Source of the DNA: Burkholderia sp. SRS-46
GTDB taxonomy: Bacteria > Pseudomonadota > Gammaproteobacteria > Burkholderiales > Burkholderiaceae
Length of the DNA: 64,000 nucleotides
Direction: 5' to 3'
NCBI RefSeq assembly: GCF_004343775.1
Contig: NZ_PTXL01000008.1
Span: 1 to 64,000 of the forward strand
Shown here: positions 53,759-62,930 of the stretch, one piece after another
Layout: each line of letters opens with the position of its first letter
Numbering within the stretch: position 1 is the first letter of the stretch
The notes under the pieces: model-generated
Told to the model about the DNA's origin: nothing
What the model saw: the letters and a program-made list of their open reading frames with translations, nothing else
The model's database searches: none
Made by a program: the position numbers and the translations under genes

Positions 53759-54391
53759 CTACGCCACCGGGCGCGCGCCGGCCGACGTGACTCGCGCCAC
53801 GCCCGCCGCCTGCATCTGTTGCCGTGCGTGCGCGAGCGACCCGTTCAGGTCGATCGCACGGCACGCATCGTCGATCACCGCGGCCTCGAAGCCTGCCGCG
53901 CGCGCGTCGAGTGCCGACCACGCGACGCAATAGTCGATCGCGAGCCCGCAGCACCACACGCGCTTCGCGCCGAGTTCGCGCAGGTAGCCGGCGAGGCCCG
54001 TGCGCGTCGTGCGGTCGGCCTCGACGAATGCGGAATAGCTGTCGACCTGCGCGTCGCCGCCCTTGCGAATCACGAGCCGCGCGTGCGGGATGTCGAGGTC
54101 GCGATACAGCGCCGCGCCGTCGGTGTCCTGCACGCAGTGCACGGGCCACAGCACCTGTTCGCCGTACGGCAGCGCGAGCGTGGAGAACGGGGCATGCCCC
54201 GGGTGGTTGGCCGCGAACGACACGTGCGTGCGCGGATGCCAGTCCTGCGTCAGCACCACCTGGTCGAAACGCGCGGCCAGCGCGTTGATGACCGGCACGA
54301 CCGCGTCGCCGTCCGGCACCGCGAGCGCGCCGCCCGGCATGAAGTCGTACTGCACGTCGATCACGAGCAGCACGTCGTCGGTATGTTTCAT
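53759..54391 (-). CDS. pncA: Nicotinamidase
   Basis: Deamidates nicotinamide to nicotinate for NAD salvage; related enzymes also act on pyrazinamide. The 210-aa sequence keeps the catalytic triad Asp12, Lys110 and Cys155 (in AIDYCVAWSA) and the metal ligands Asp50, His52 and His85. The start MKHTDDVLLVIDVQYDF (ATG at 54389-54391) is preferred over a longer opening. It sits between the FadB-type gene (43 nt) and the thiolase (48 nt) on the same strand. Confidence 0.93.
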   Translation of the reverse strand: MKHTDDVLLVIDVQYDFMPGGALAVPDGDAVVPVINALAARFDQVVLTQDWHPRTHVSFAANHPGHAPFSTLALPYGEQVLWPVHCVQDTDGAALYRDLDIPHARLVIRKGGDAQVDSYSAFVEADRTTRTGLAGYLRELGAKRVWCCGLAIDYCVAWSALDARAAGFEAAVIDDACRAIDLNGSLAHARQQMQAAGVARVTSAGARPVA

Positions 54392-54434
54392 CGCCCTTCT
54401 CCCCAAGCTGTCGCGCCGCCGCGCGGCGCCGCTG

Positions 54435-56519
54435 TCAGCCGTTGAAGCCGCGCCCGGCCTGCGCCAGTTCGGCGATCGACGGCGCGAGCTGCCATGCGTC
54501 GCCGTTCGCGCCGGCCGCGTAGCGCCGAATCGCGCGCTCGACGTTGTAGAGGCCGACCACGTCCGCATACAGCATCGGGCCGCCGCGCCACAGCGGGAAG
54601 CCATAGCCGGTCAGGTAGACCATGTCGATGTCGGATGCCTTCGACGCGATCTTCTCCTCGAGGATCTTCGCGCCTTCGTTGACGAGCGCGAACACCAGCC
54701 GCTCGACGATCTCGTCGTCGCCGATCTTGCGCCGCGCGACGCCGCGCTCCTGCGAATACGCGACGACCATCTCGTCGACGAGCGCCGACGGCTTCGCCTT
54801 GCGGTCACCCGGCACGTAGTCGTACCAGCCCGCGCCGGTCTTCTGGCCGAAGCGGCCCTGTTCGCACAGGCGATCGGCGATCTTCGAATAGTGCAGGCCC
54901 GGATTCTCGACATAGCGGCGCTTGCGGATCGCCCAGCCGATGTCGTTGCCGGCAAGGTCGCTCATGCGGAACGGGCCCATCGCGAAGCCGAACTTCTCGA
55001 TCGCGCGATCGACCTGCGCGGGCAGCGCGCCTTCCTCGAGCATGAACAGCGCCTGGCGGATGTACTGCTCGATCATCCGGTTGCCGATGAAGCCGTCGCA
55101 CACGCCCGACACCACCGCGGTCTTGCGGATCTTCTTCGCGATCGCCATCACGGTCGCGAGCACGTCCTTCGCGGTCGCGTCGCCGCGCACCACCTCGAGC
55201 AGCTTCATCACGTTCGCCGGGCTGAAGAAGTGCATGCCGACGACGTCCTGCGGCCGCTTCGTGAACGCGGCGATCTTGTTCACGTCGAGCGTCGACGTGT
55301 TCGACGCGAGAATCGCGCCCGGCTTCGCGACTTCGTCGAGCCGGTGGAACACCTGCTCCTTCACGCCGAGTTCCTCGAACACGGCCTCGACGATCAGGTC
55401 CGCGTCCTTCAGGTCGTCGTAGGACAGCGTCGGCGCGATCAGCGCCATGCGCGCGTCGAGCTTCTCCTGCGTGAGCTTGCCCTTCTTCACCTGCGCGTCG
55501 TAGTTCTTGCGGATCGTCGCCAGCCCGCGTTCGAGCGCGTCCGGCTTCGTCTCGAGCAGCGTGACGGGCAGCCCCGCGTTGACGAAGTTCATCGCGATGC
55601 CGCCGCCCATCGTGCCTGCGCCGATCACCGCGACCCGGCGGATCTCGCGCACCGGCGTATCGGCCGGCACGTCCGGAATCTTGCTCGCCGCACGCTCGCC
55701 GAAGAACGCGTGCCGCAGCGCGCGGCTCTCCGGCGTCATCATCAATGCGACGAAACCCTCGCGCTCGGCCACGCTGCCCTTGTCGAAGCCGTGCAGCACG
55801 CCGGCCTCGATCGCGTCGATGCACTTGTGCGGCGCCGGGAAGTTCGGCGCGGCGGCCTGCGCGGACTTGCGCGCGAACTGAATGAAGCCCGCGGCGTTCT
55901 CGTGGACGATCTTGCGATCGCGCACGCGCGGGTGCGGCCCCGCCTGCGCGCCGGCCTGGCGGGCAAACGCGACGGCCGCGTCGAGCAGGTCGCCGTCAGC
56001 CAGCTCGTCGAACAGGCCGCTCTTCGCGAGCTGCTCGGACGGCACCGGCGCGCCCGACACGATCATGTTCAGCGCGGTCTCGAGCCCGACCGCGCGCGGC
56101 AGCCGCTGCGTGCCGCCGGCGCCCGGCAGCAGGCCGAGCTTCACCTCGGGCAGCGCGATCTGCGCGCCCGGCGCCGCGATCCGGTAGTGCGCGCCGAGCG
56201 CGAGCTCGAGCCCGCCGCCCATCGCGACACTGTGGATCGCCGCGACGACCGGCTTCGCGCTCGCCTCCACCGTGCGGATCACGGTGTGCAGCGTCGGTTC
56301 CTGCAGCGCTTTCGGGGTGTTGAATTCGGTGATGTCGGCGCCGCCCGAGAACGCGCGGCCCGCGCCCGTCAGCACGATCGCATTGACCGCCGGGTCCTGC
56401 GCGGCGCGATCGAGCCCTTCCATGATCCCGAGCCGGGTCGACAGACCCAGCCCGTTCACGGGCGGATTGTTGAGCGTGATGACGGCCACGCCGTCGCGAG
56501 TCGAGTAATCCACTGCCAT
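54435..56519 (-). CDS. fadB: FadB-type enoyl-CoA hydratase / 3-hydroxyacyl-CoA dehydrogenase
   Basis: Trifunctional beta-oxidation enzyme of 694 aa. The N-terminal crotonase domain (about 1-190) has NNPPVNGLGL and the oxyanion-hole part SVAMGGGLELALG. The central Rossmann domain (from about 295) has VAVIGAGTMGGGIAMNFVNAG and the SNTSTLDVNKIA motif. The C-terminal HAD domain ends in the GYGFPLWRGGPM motif. It lacks any sign of a separate partner subunit gene, but a thiolase is nearby. Start MAVDYSTRDG. Its promoter overlaps a palindrome. Confidence 0.93.
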   Translation of the reverse strand: MAVDYSTRDGVAVITLNNPPVNGLGLSTRLGIMEGLDRAAQDPAVNAIVLTGAGRAFSGGADITEFNTPKALQEPTLHTVIRTVEASAKPVVAAIHSVAMGGGLELALGAHYRIAAPGAQIALPEVKLGLLPGAGGTQRLPRAVGLETALNMIVSGAPVPSEQLAKSGLFDELADGDLLDAAVAFARQAGAQAGPHPRVRDRKIVHENAAGFIQFARKSAQAAAPNFPAPHKCIDAIEAGVLHGFDKGSVAEREGFVALMMTPESRALRHAFFGERAASKIPDVPADTPVREIRRVAVIGAGTMGGGIAMNFVNAGLPVTLLETKPDALERGLATIRKNYDAQVKKGKLTQEKLDARMALIAPTLSYDDLKDADLIVEAVFEELGVKEQVFHRLDEVAKPGAILASNTSTLDVNKIAAFTKRPQDVVGMHFFSPANVMKLLEVVRGDATAKDVLATVMAIAKKIRKTAVVSGVCDGFIGNRMIEQYIRQALFMLEEGALPAQVDRAIEKFGFAMGPFRMSDLAGNDIGWAIRKRRYVENPGLHYSKIADRLCEQGRFGQKTGAGWYDYVPGDRKAKPSALVDEMVVAYSQERGVARRKIGDDEIVERLVFALVNEGAKILEEKIASKASDIDMVYLTGYGFPLWRGGPMLYADVVGLYNVERAIRRYAAGANGDAWQLAPSIAELAQAGRGFNG

Positions 56520-56605
56520 CTGCCTGCCTCCATGCATCGCGCGCCGGGGTGGCTGCGCTTCATTGTGCGCGGTCGATCGGCCGCTTGTCCAAGACGAACG
56601 GAGGC

Positions 56606-56635
56606 AGCATACAACGAAAAAGAACGGTCGTTCAA
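56606..56635 (-). promoter_or_regulatory. Promoter with overlapping TetR/FadP-like operator before fadB
   Basis: On the minus strand TTGAAC (56630-56635) and TATGCT (56606-56611) are spaced by 18 bp. GAAC-GGTC-GTTC (56622-56633) forms a palindrome covering the -35, like the operators of TetR-family fatty acid degradation repressors in beta-proteobacteria. The rest of the 56520-56708 gap shows no gene. Confidence 0.5.
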
Positions 56636-56708
56636 TTTATTCTTGCGCCGGTCTTCGGGGACAGATCGGCGCCCGCCGGACGCGGCCCGGCCGCGCCCGG
56701 CCGGCCGC

Positions 56709-58352
56709 CTACGGCTGGCAGACCGCCGTCGGCAGCACGTGATCGCGGAACATCTCGCGCAGCTTCAGCTTCTGCAGCTTGCCCGTCGCGGTGTGCGGCA
56801 GCGCTTCGACGAACACGACGTCGTCCGGGATCCACCATTTCGCGACCTTGCCGTCGTAGAACGCCAGCAACGCTTCGCGGCTCACGTCGGCGCCCGCCCG
56901 CCTGACGACGACGAGCAGCGGCCGCTCGGTCCATTTCGGATGCGCGCACGCGATGCACGCCGCTTCCGCGACGCCCGGGTGCGCGATCGCGACGTTCTCG
57001 ATGTCGATCGAGCTGATCCACTCGCCGCCGGACTTGATCACGTCCTTGCTGCGGTCCGTGATCTGCAGGAAACCGTCCGGGTCGATGCTCGCGACGTCGC
57101 CGGTCGGGAACCAGCCGTCGGCGAGCGGCGATGCGTCGCTGCGGAAGTAGCGATCGACCACCCACGGCCCGCGCACCTGCAGCTCGCCGAACGCGACGCC
57201 ATCCCGCGGCAGCTCGCGGCCATCCTCGCCGACGATCCGCATGTCGACGCCGAACAGCACGCGCCCCTGCTTCTCGAGCAGCTTGCGCTGCGCGTCGCGC
57301 GGGCGCTGCGACTGCGCCCAGTTCAGCTTCGCGAGCGTGCCGAGCGGCGACATCTCGGTCATCCCCCATGCGTGGATCACGCGCACGTCGTAATCGTCCT
57401 CGAACGCGCGCAGCATTGCCGGCGGGCACGCGGAGCCGCCGATCACCGTGCGGTTCAGCGTCGAGAACCGCACGCCCGCCTCGCGCATGTAGTTCAGCAG
57501 GCCGAGCCACACGGTCGGCACGCCGGCCGAGAACGTCACGCGCTCCGTCTCCATCAGTTCGTACAGCGACTTGCCGTCGAGATCCTTGCCGGGCAGCACG
57601 AGCTTGCCGCCCGTGAGCGGCACCGCGTACGGCAGCCCCCACGCGTTCACATGGAACATCGGCACGACGGGCAGCACCGCGTCCATCGCGGACAGGTTCA
57701 TCGAGTCGGGCAGCGCCTCGCCGTACGCGTGCAGCACGGTCGAGCGATGCGAATACAGCACGCCCTTCGGATGACCGGTGGTGCCCGACGTGTAGCAGAG
57801 CCCCGATGCCTGCTGCTCGTCGAGACGCGGCCAGTCGTAGCGGCCGTCCTCGGCGTCGACGAGCGTCTCGTAGCACAGGTACGGCGTCGTGCCGGACGGC
57901 AGGTGCGCGGCGTCGGTCATCGCGATCCAGCCCTTCACGTGCGGGCATTGCGGCGCGAGCGCATCGACCAGCGGCGCGAAGTTGATGTCGAACAGGACGT
58001 AACGGTCTTCCGCGTGCTGGATGATGTACGCGATCTGCTCGGGAAAGAGGCGCGGATTGATCGTATGGCAGACGGCGCCCATCCCGCTGATGCCGTAGTA
58101 CGCCTCGAGGTGCCGGTAGCCGTTCCACGCGAGCGTGCCGACCCGGTCGCCCGTCTCGACGCCGAGCCGTGCGAGCGCCTGCGCGAGCTGCTTCGCGCGC
58201 CGTTCGCAATCGCGGTACGTGTAGCGATGCAGGTCGCCCTCGATCCGCTTCGAGACGATCTCGACATCGCCCGCGTGACGCGCGGCATGCGCGATCAACG
58301 AGGACACCAGGAGCGGCATGTCCATCATCTGGCCCAGCAACGGCTTTCCCAT
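56709..58352 (-). CDS. Acyl-CoA synthetase (AMP-forming)
   Basis: Adenylate-forming ligase of 547 aa activating a carboxylic acid, probably medium/long-chain fatty acid or methylmercaptopropionate-like, to its CoA ester. The ANL signature YTSGTTGHPKGV, HAWGMTEMSPLGT, WFPTGDVASIDPDG and the C-terminal GKLQKLKLRE Lys motif are present. It precedes the FadB-type gene by 189 nt on the same strand. Substrate range is not decided by the sequence. Confidence 0.92.
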   Translation of the reverse strand: MGKPLLGQMMDMPLLVSSLIAHAARHAGDVEIVSKRIEGDLHRYTYRDCERRAKQLAQALARLGVETGDRVGTLAWNGYRHLEAYYGISGMGAVCHTINPRLFPEQIAYIIQHAEDRYVLFDINFAPLVDALAPQCPHVKGWIAMTDAAHLPSGTTPYLCYETLVDAEDGRYDWPRLDEQQASGLCYTSGTTGHPKGVLYSHRSTVLHAYGEALPDSMNLSAMDAVLPVVPMFHVNAWGLPYAVPLTGGKLVLPGKDLDGKSLYELMETERVTFSAGVPTVWLGLLNYMREAGVRFSTLNRTVIGGSACPPAMLRAFEDDYDVRVIHAWGMTEMSPLGTLAKLNWAQSQRPRDAQRKLLEKQGRVLFGVDMRIVGEDGRELPRDGVAFGELQVRGPWVVDRYFRSDASPLADGWFPTGDVASIDPDGFLQITDRSKDVIKSGGEWISSIDIENVAIAHPGVAEAACIACAHPKWTERPLLVVVRRAGADVSREALLAFYDGKVAKWWIPDDVVFVEALPHTATGKLQKLKLREMFRDHVLPTAVCQP

Positions 58353-58476
58353 CGTGTTGTTCTCCGGAAGGTCGCGAATCGGTACACGGCCCCGGGCCTG
58401 CGCCAGCCCGTCGGCAGCGCGAACAGGCCCTCGGGCACGGCGCGCGCGCGGCCATGCGGGCGGCGCGGCGCCGCCT

Positions 58477-58482
58477 TACAAT
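58477..58482 (+). promoter_or_regulatory. Candidate -10 box for selO
   Basis: TACAAT at 58477-58482 in otherwise very GC-rich DNA, 25 nt before the selO ATG. No -35 is evident. The 155-bp gap is divergent from the acyl-CoA synthetase gene. Confidence 0.35.
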
Positions 58483-58507
58483 ATCGGCTTACCCAGAGGC
58501 GCTCAAC

Positions 58508-60085
<1,578 letters not shown>

Positions 60086-60123
60086 CGCGCGCGCACCGAC
60101 CGATCCATCAGGAGAAACCAGCC

Positions 60124-60555
60124 ATGTCCCACGATTCCGACGACACCGCCTATCCGTACCGGAAGGACGACGCGGAGCTGCGCCGCCGGCTCACGCCGAT
60201 GCAGTACGAGGTCACCCAGCATGCGGCGACCGAGCGCGCGTTCACCGGCGAATACACCGACACCGAAGACGCCGGCATCTACAAGTGCGTCGTGTGCAGC
60301 ACGCCGCTGTTCGAATCCGGCGCGAAATTCCATTCCGGCTGCGGCTGGCCCAGCTACTTCAAGCCGATCAACGGCGAGGTGATCGAGGAAGTGATGGATC
60401 ACACGCACGGGATGGTGCGCGTCGAGGTCCGCTGCAACCACTGCGGCGCGCATCTCGGCCACGTGTTCGAGGACGGCCCGCGCGACCAGACCGGTTTGCG
60501 GTACTGCATCAATTCGGCTGCGTTAAACTTCGACTCCCGGCCCGAAGACGAATAA
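60124..60555 (+). CDS. msrB: Peptide-methionine (R)-S-oxide reductase MsrB
   Basis: Reduces methionine-R-sulfoxide in proteins. The 143-aa sequence has the zinc pairs Cys55/Cys58 and Cys104/Cys107, the catalytic Cys128 in RYCINSAAL and the GCGWPSYFKPI motif with Cys73 as a possible resolving cysteine. It is cytoplasmic (no signal peptide). AGGAG precedes the ATG. It follows selO closely. Confidence 0.96.
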   Translation: MSHDSDDTAYPYRKDDAELRRRLTPMQYEVTQHAATERAFTGEYTDTEDAGIYKCVVCSTPLFESGAKFHSGCGWPSYFKPINGEVIEEVMDHTHGMVRVEVRCNHCGAHLGHVFEDGPRDQTGLRYCINSAALNFDSRPEDE

Positions 60556-60626
60556 GCGGCGTGCGGGCAAACCGGCCGGTCATCCGGCCGGTTCGCGCCG
60601 CCCGCGCCCGGCGGGTCCCTACAACG

Positions 60627-60654
60627 GTGAAAGGCCGCGCAAGCGGCCTTTCAC
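60627..60654 (+). repeat. Perfect 12-bp hairpin between msrB and yciB
   Basis: GTGAAAGGCCGC (60627-60638) / GCGGCCTTTCAC (60643-60654) with loop GCAA, ending 15 nt before the yciB ATG. There is no T tail, though TTT lies in the arm. It may reduce read-through from msrB or shape yciB translation. Confidence 0.5.
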
Positions 60655-60669
60655 GCAGCTGCGATCACC

Positions 60670-61200
60670 ATGAAATTCCTGTTCGATCTGTTTCCGATCC
60701 TCCTGTTTTTCGCCGCCTTCAAGGTGTGGGGCATCTTCACCGCCACGGCCGTCGCGATCGTCGCGACACTCGCCCAGGTCGCCTGGGTTGCATTTCGCCA
60801 CCGGAAAGTCGACACGATGCTGTGGGTCAGCCTCGGCGTGATCGTCGTGTTCGGCGGCGCCACCCTCGTGCTGCATGACGAGAAATTCATTCAATGGAAA
60901 CCGACTGTGCTGTACTGGCTGTTTGCAATTGGCCTGCTCGCCGCGCGCTATGCGTTCGGCAAAAACCTGATCGAGAAGATGATGGGCAAGCAGCTCACGC
61001 TGCCGCATCCCGTCTGGGACAAGCTGAACGTCGCGTGGTCGCTGTTCTTCGCGGTGCTCGGCGTCACGAACCTGTACGTCGTGCACAACTTCACCGAGTC
61101 GCAGTGGGTGAACTTCAAGCTGTTCGGCACGACGGGTGCCATGGTCGTATTCATCATCCTGCAGAGCCTCTGGCTCGCGAAATACCTGAAGGACGAATGA
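60670..61200 (+). CDS. yciB: Septation protein A / YciB inner-membrane protein
   Basis: Inner-membrane protein of 176 aa with about five helices, of the YciB/IspZ family involved in cell envelope maintenance and septation. MKFLFDLFPILLFFAAFK is the typical start, and GKNLIEKMMGKQLTLP, WDKLNVAWSLFFAVLGVTN are conserved segments. It precedes the BolA-like gene with only 1 nt between stop and start. Confidence 0.94.
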   Translation: MKFLFDLFPILLFFAAFKVWGIFTATAVAIVATLAQVAWVAFRHRKVDTMLWVSLGVIVVFGGATLVLHDEKFIQWKPTVLYWLFAIGLLAARYAFGKNLIEKMMGKQLTLPHPVWDKLNVAWSLFFAVLGVTNLYVVHNFTESQWVNFKLFGTTGAMVVFIILQSLWLAKYLKDE

Positions 61201-61201
61201 C

Positions 61202-61522
61202 ATGAGCGATGCCTTCCTGAACGCATCGCCCGACGCGCGCATCGCGCTGATCGAGGCACGCCTCACCGCCGCGCTGGCGCCCGCATCGCTCACGGTGCGC
61301 GACGACAGCGCGCAGCACGCGGGCCACGCGGGAGCCGCCGCCGGCGGCCACTTCACGGTCACGATCGTGGCCGCCGCGTTCGCCGGCAAGCCGCGCGTCG
61401 CGCGGCACCGGCTGGTGTATGATGCGCTCGCTGATGCGATGCAGCGCGGTATCCACGCGCTCGCGATCGTGGCGTACACGCCCGAAGAATTCAATGCTTC
61501 GTCAATCCAGTCGTCTCATTAG
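61202..61522 (+). CDS. BolA family protein
   Basis: A 106-aa BolA-like protein. BolA proteins partner with monothiol glutaredoxins in Fe-S handling, and E. coli BolA also acts on transcription and shape. The variable loop GGHFTVTIVAAAFAGKPRVARHRLVYDAL includes the family His and the RH motif; the helix MQRGIHALAI follows. A Cys as seen in some BolA paralogues is absent. It sits between yciB and a PPIase, a common order. Confidence 0.92.
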   Translation: MSDAFLNASPDARIALIEARLTAALAPASLTVRDDSAQHAGHAGAAAGGHFTVTIVAAAFAGKPRVARHRLVYDALADAMQRGIHALAIVAYTPEEFNASSIQSSH

Positions 61523-61531
61523 GAATTCCCG

Positions 61532-62311
61532 ATGACCCTGAAATCCCCCCGCCTGTGGGCCGCGGCGGTCGCTCTCGCAGCGGCGCCGGCATTCGCCCAG
61601 AACATCGCTGTCGTGAACGGCACGCCGATCCCGAAGTCGCGCGCCGACGCGATGGTCGCGCAGCTGGTCCAGCAAGGCCAGGCCGACAGCCCGCAACTGC
61701 AGCAGGCCGTGCGCCAGGAACTCGTGAACCGCGAGATCCTGATGCAGGAAGCGATCCGCCGCGGCATCCCGACTCGCGCGGACGTGAAGGCGCAGGTCGC
61801 CGTCGCGCAGCAGACCGTCGTGCTGCGCGCGATGATCGAGGACTTCCTGAAGAAGAACCAGCCGTCCGACACCGAGGTGAAGGCGCGCTACGACGAGCTC
61901 GTGAAGGGCGTCGCGAACCGCGAATACCACCTGCATCACATCCTCGTCGACAACGAGCAGCAGGCGAAGGACCTGATCGCGAAGATCAAGGGCGGCGCGA
62001 AGTTCGAGGATCTCGCGAAGCAGTACTCGAAGGATCCGGGCTCGGGCAAGAACGGCGGCGATCTCGACTGGTCGGACCCGAAGGCGTACGTGCCGGAATT
62101 CGCGACCGCCGCGACGAAGCTGCAGAAAGGCCAGATGACCGACGAGCCGGTGAAGACCCAGTTCGGCTGGCACATCATCCGCGTCGACGACATCCGCAGC
62201 ATCGCGCCGCCGCCGTTCGACCAGGTCAAGGCGCAGATCGCGCAGCAGCTGGTTCAGCAGAAGCTGCAGGCGTTCGAAGAAAGCCTGCGCCAGCAGGCGA
62301 AGGTGCAGTAA
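61532..62311 (+). CDS. Periplasmic parvulin-type peptidyl-prolyl isomerase
   Basis: Exported PPIase of 259 aa. Signal peptide residues 1-22 end in AFA before Gln-Asn. A SurA-like N-terminal chaperone part covers about 23-125; the parvulin domain (about 130-225) has EYHLHHILVDNE, AKQYSKDPGSGKNGGDLDW and TQFGWHIIRVDDIR. It probably helps fold outer-membrane or periplasmic proteins. It begins 9 nt after the BolA-like gene and ends at a strong terminator. Confidence 0.94.
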   Translation: MTLKSPRLWAAAVALAAAPAFAQNIAVVNGTPIPKSRADAMVAQLVQQGQADSPQLQQAVRQELVNREILMQEAIRRGIPTRADVKAQVAVAQQTVVLRAMIEDFLKKNQPSDTEVKARYDELVKGVANREYHLHHILVDNEQQAKDLIAKIKGGAKFEDLAKQYSKDPGSGKNGGDLDWSDPKAYVPEFATAATKLQKGQMTDEPVKTQFGWHIIRVDDIRSIAPPPFDQVKAQIAQQLVQQKLQAFEESLRQQAKVQ

Positions 62312-62333
62312 CGCGACGCGTTGCCTGCATGCG

Positions 62334-62367
62334 AAAAAAACCGCTCCTCGGAGCGGTTTTTTCTTTT
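62334..62367. terminator. Bidirectional terminator after the PPIase gene
   Basis: Stem AAAAAACCGCTCC (62335-62347) / GGAGCGGTTTTTT (62350-62362) with a 2-nt top and T runs on both strands. It serves the PPIase operon and the convergent GNAT-purL transcript. Confidence 0.9.
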
Positions 62368-62395
62368 GGGCGGTGAGCTGCGAGTGCCGGCTCCG

Positions 62396-62926
62396 CTACG
62401 CGTGGAACGACGCGTGATACCGCACTTCGCCGGCCGGCCGCGGCACGGCGGCGTCGAACGACAGCGCCATCAAATACTCGGGCGGCGCCTGCGGGAAGAC
62501 GATCTCGCCCGCCGGCTCGAAGCCGAAGCGCGCGTAATACGCGGGATCGCCGAGCACCACGCAGCCGTGCGCGCCGCGTTGCCTCAGCGTGTCGAGCCCC
62601 GTGCGCACGAGCCCCGCGCCGACGCTGCGCCGCCGGCAGTCCGGCAGTACCGCGAGCGGTGCGAGCCCGTACCAGCCGGCGCCGCCGCCACCGATCGTCA
62701 CCGGGGAGAACGCGACATGCCCGATGAGGCGCTCGTCGCGCTCCGCGACGAGCGACACGCTCAGGCAACCGTCCGCCCGCAACGCATCGACGATCCGCTG
62801 CTCGAGCCGCCCGCCCTGCGGCGCATCGGCGAACGCGGCGGCGATCACGCGGGCAATCGCCGCGGCATCGCTCGCGCGCTCGTCGCGCAGCGTGACGATC
62901 TCGACCGGTGCATGCGGATCGAACAT
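62396..62926 (-). CDS. GNAT acetyltransferase, YhbS-like
   Basis: N-acetyltransferase of 176 aa. DAAAIARVIAAAF near the start, VAERDERLIGHVAFSPVTI, and the acetyl-CoA loop PDCRRRSVGAGLVRTGL are typical of the YhbS group. GCVVLGDPAYYARFGF marks the substrate-side strand. It starts 4 nt after the purL stop, so it is likely co-transcribed with purL. Substrate unknown. Confidence 0.88.
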   Translation of the reverse strand: MFDPHAPVEIVTLRDERASDAAAIARVIAAAFADAPQGGRLEQRIVDALRADGCLSVSLVAERDERLIGHVAFSPVTIGGGGAGWYGLAPLAVLPDCRRRSVGAGLVRTGLDTLRQRGAHGCVVLGDPAYYARFGFEPAGEIVFPQAPPEYLMALSFDAAVPRPAGEVRYHASFHA

Positions 62927-62930
62927 CGCG

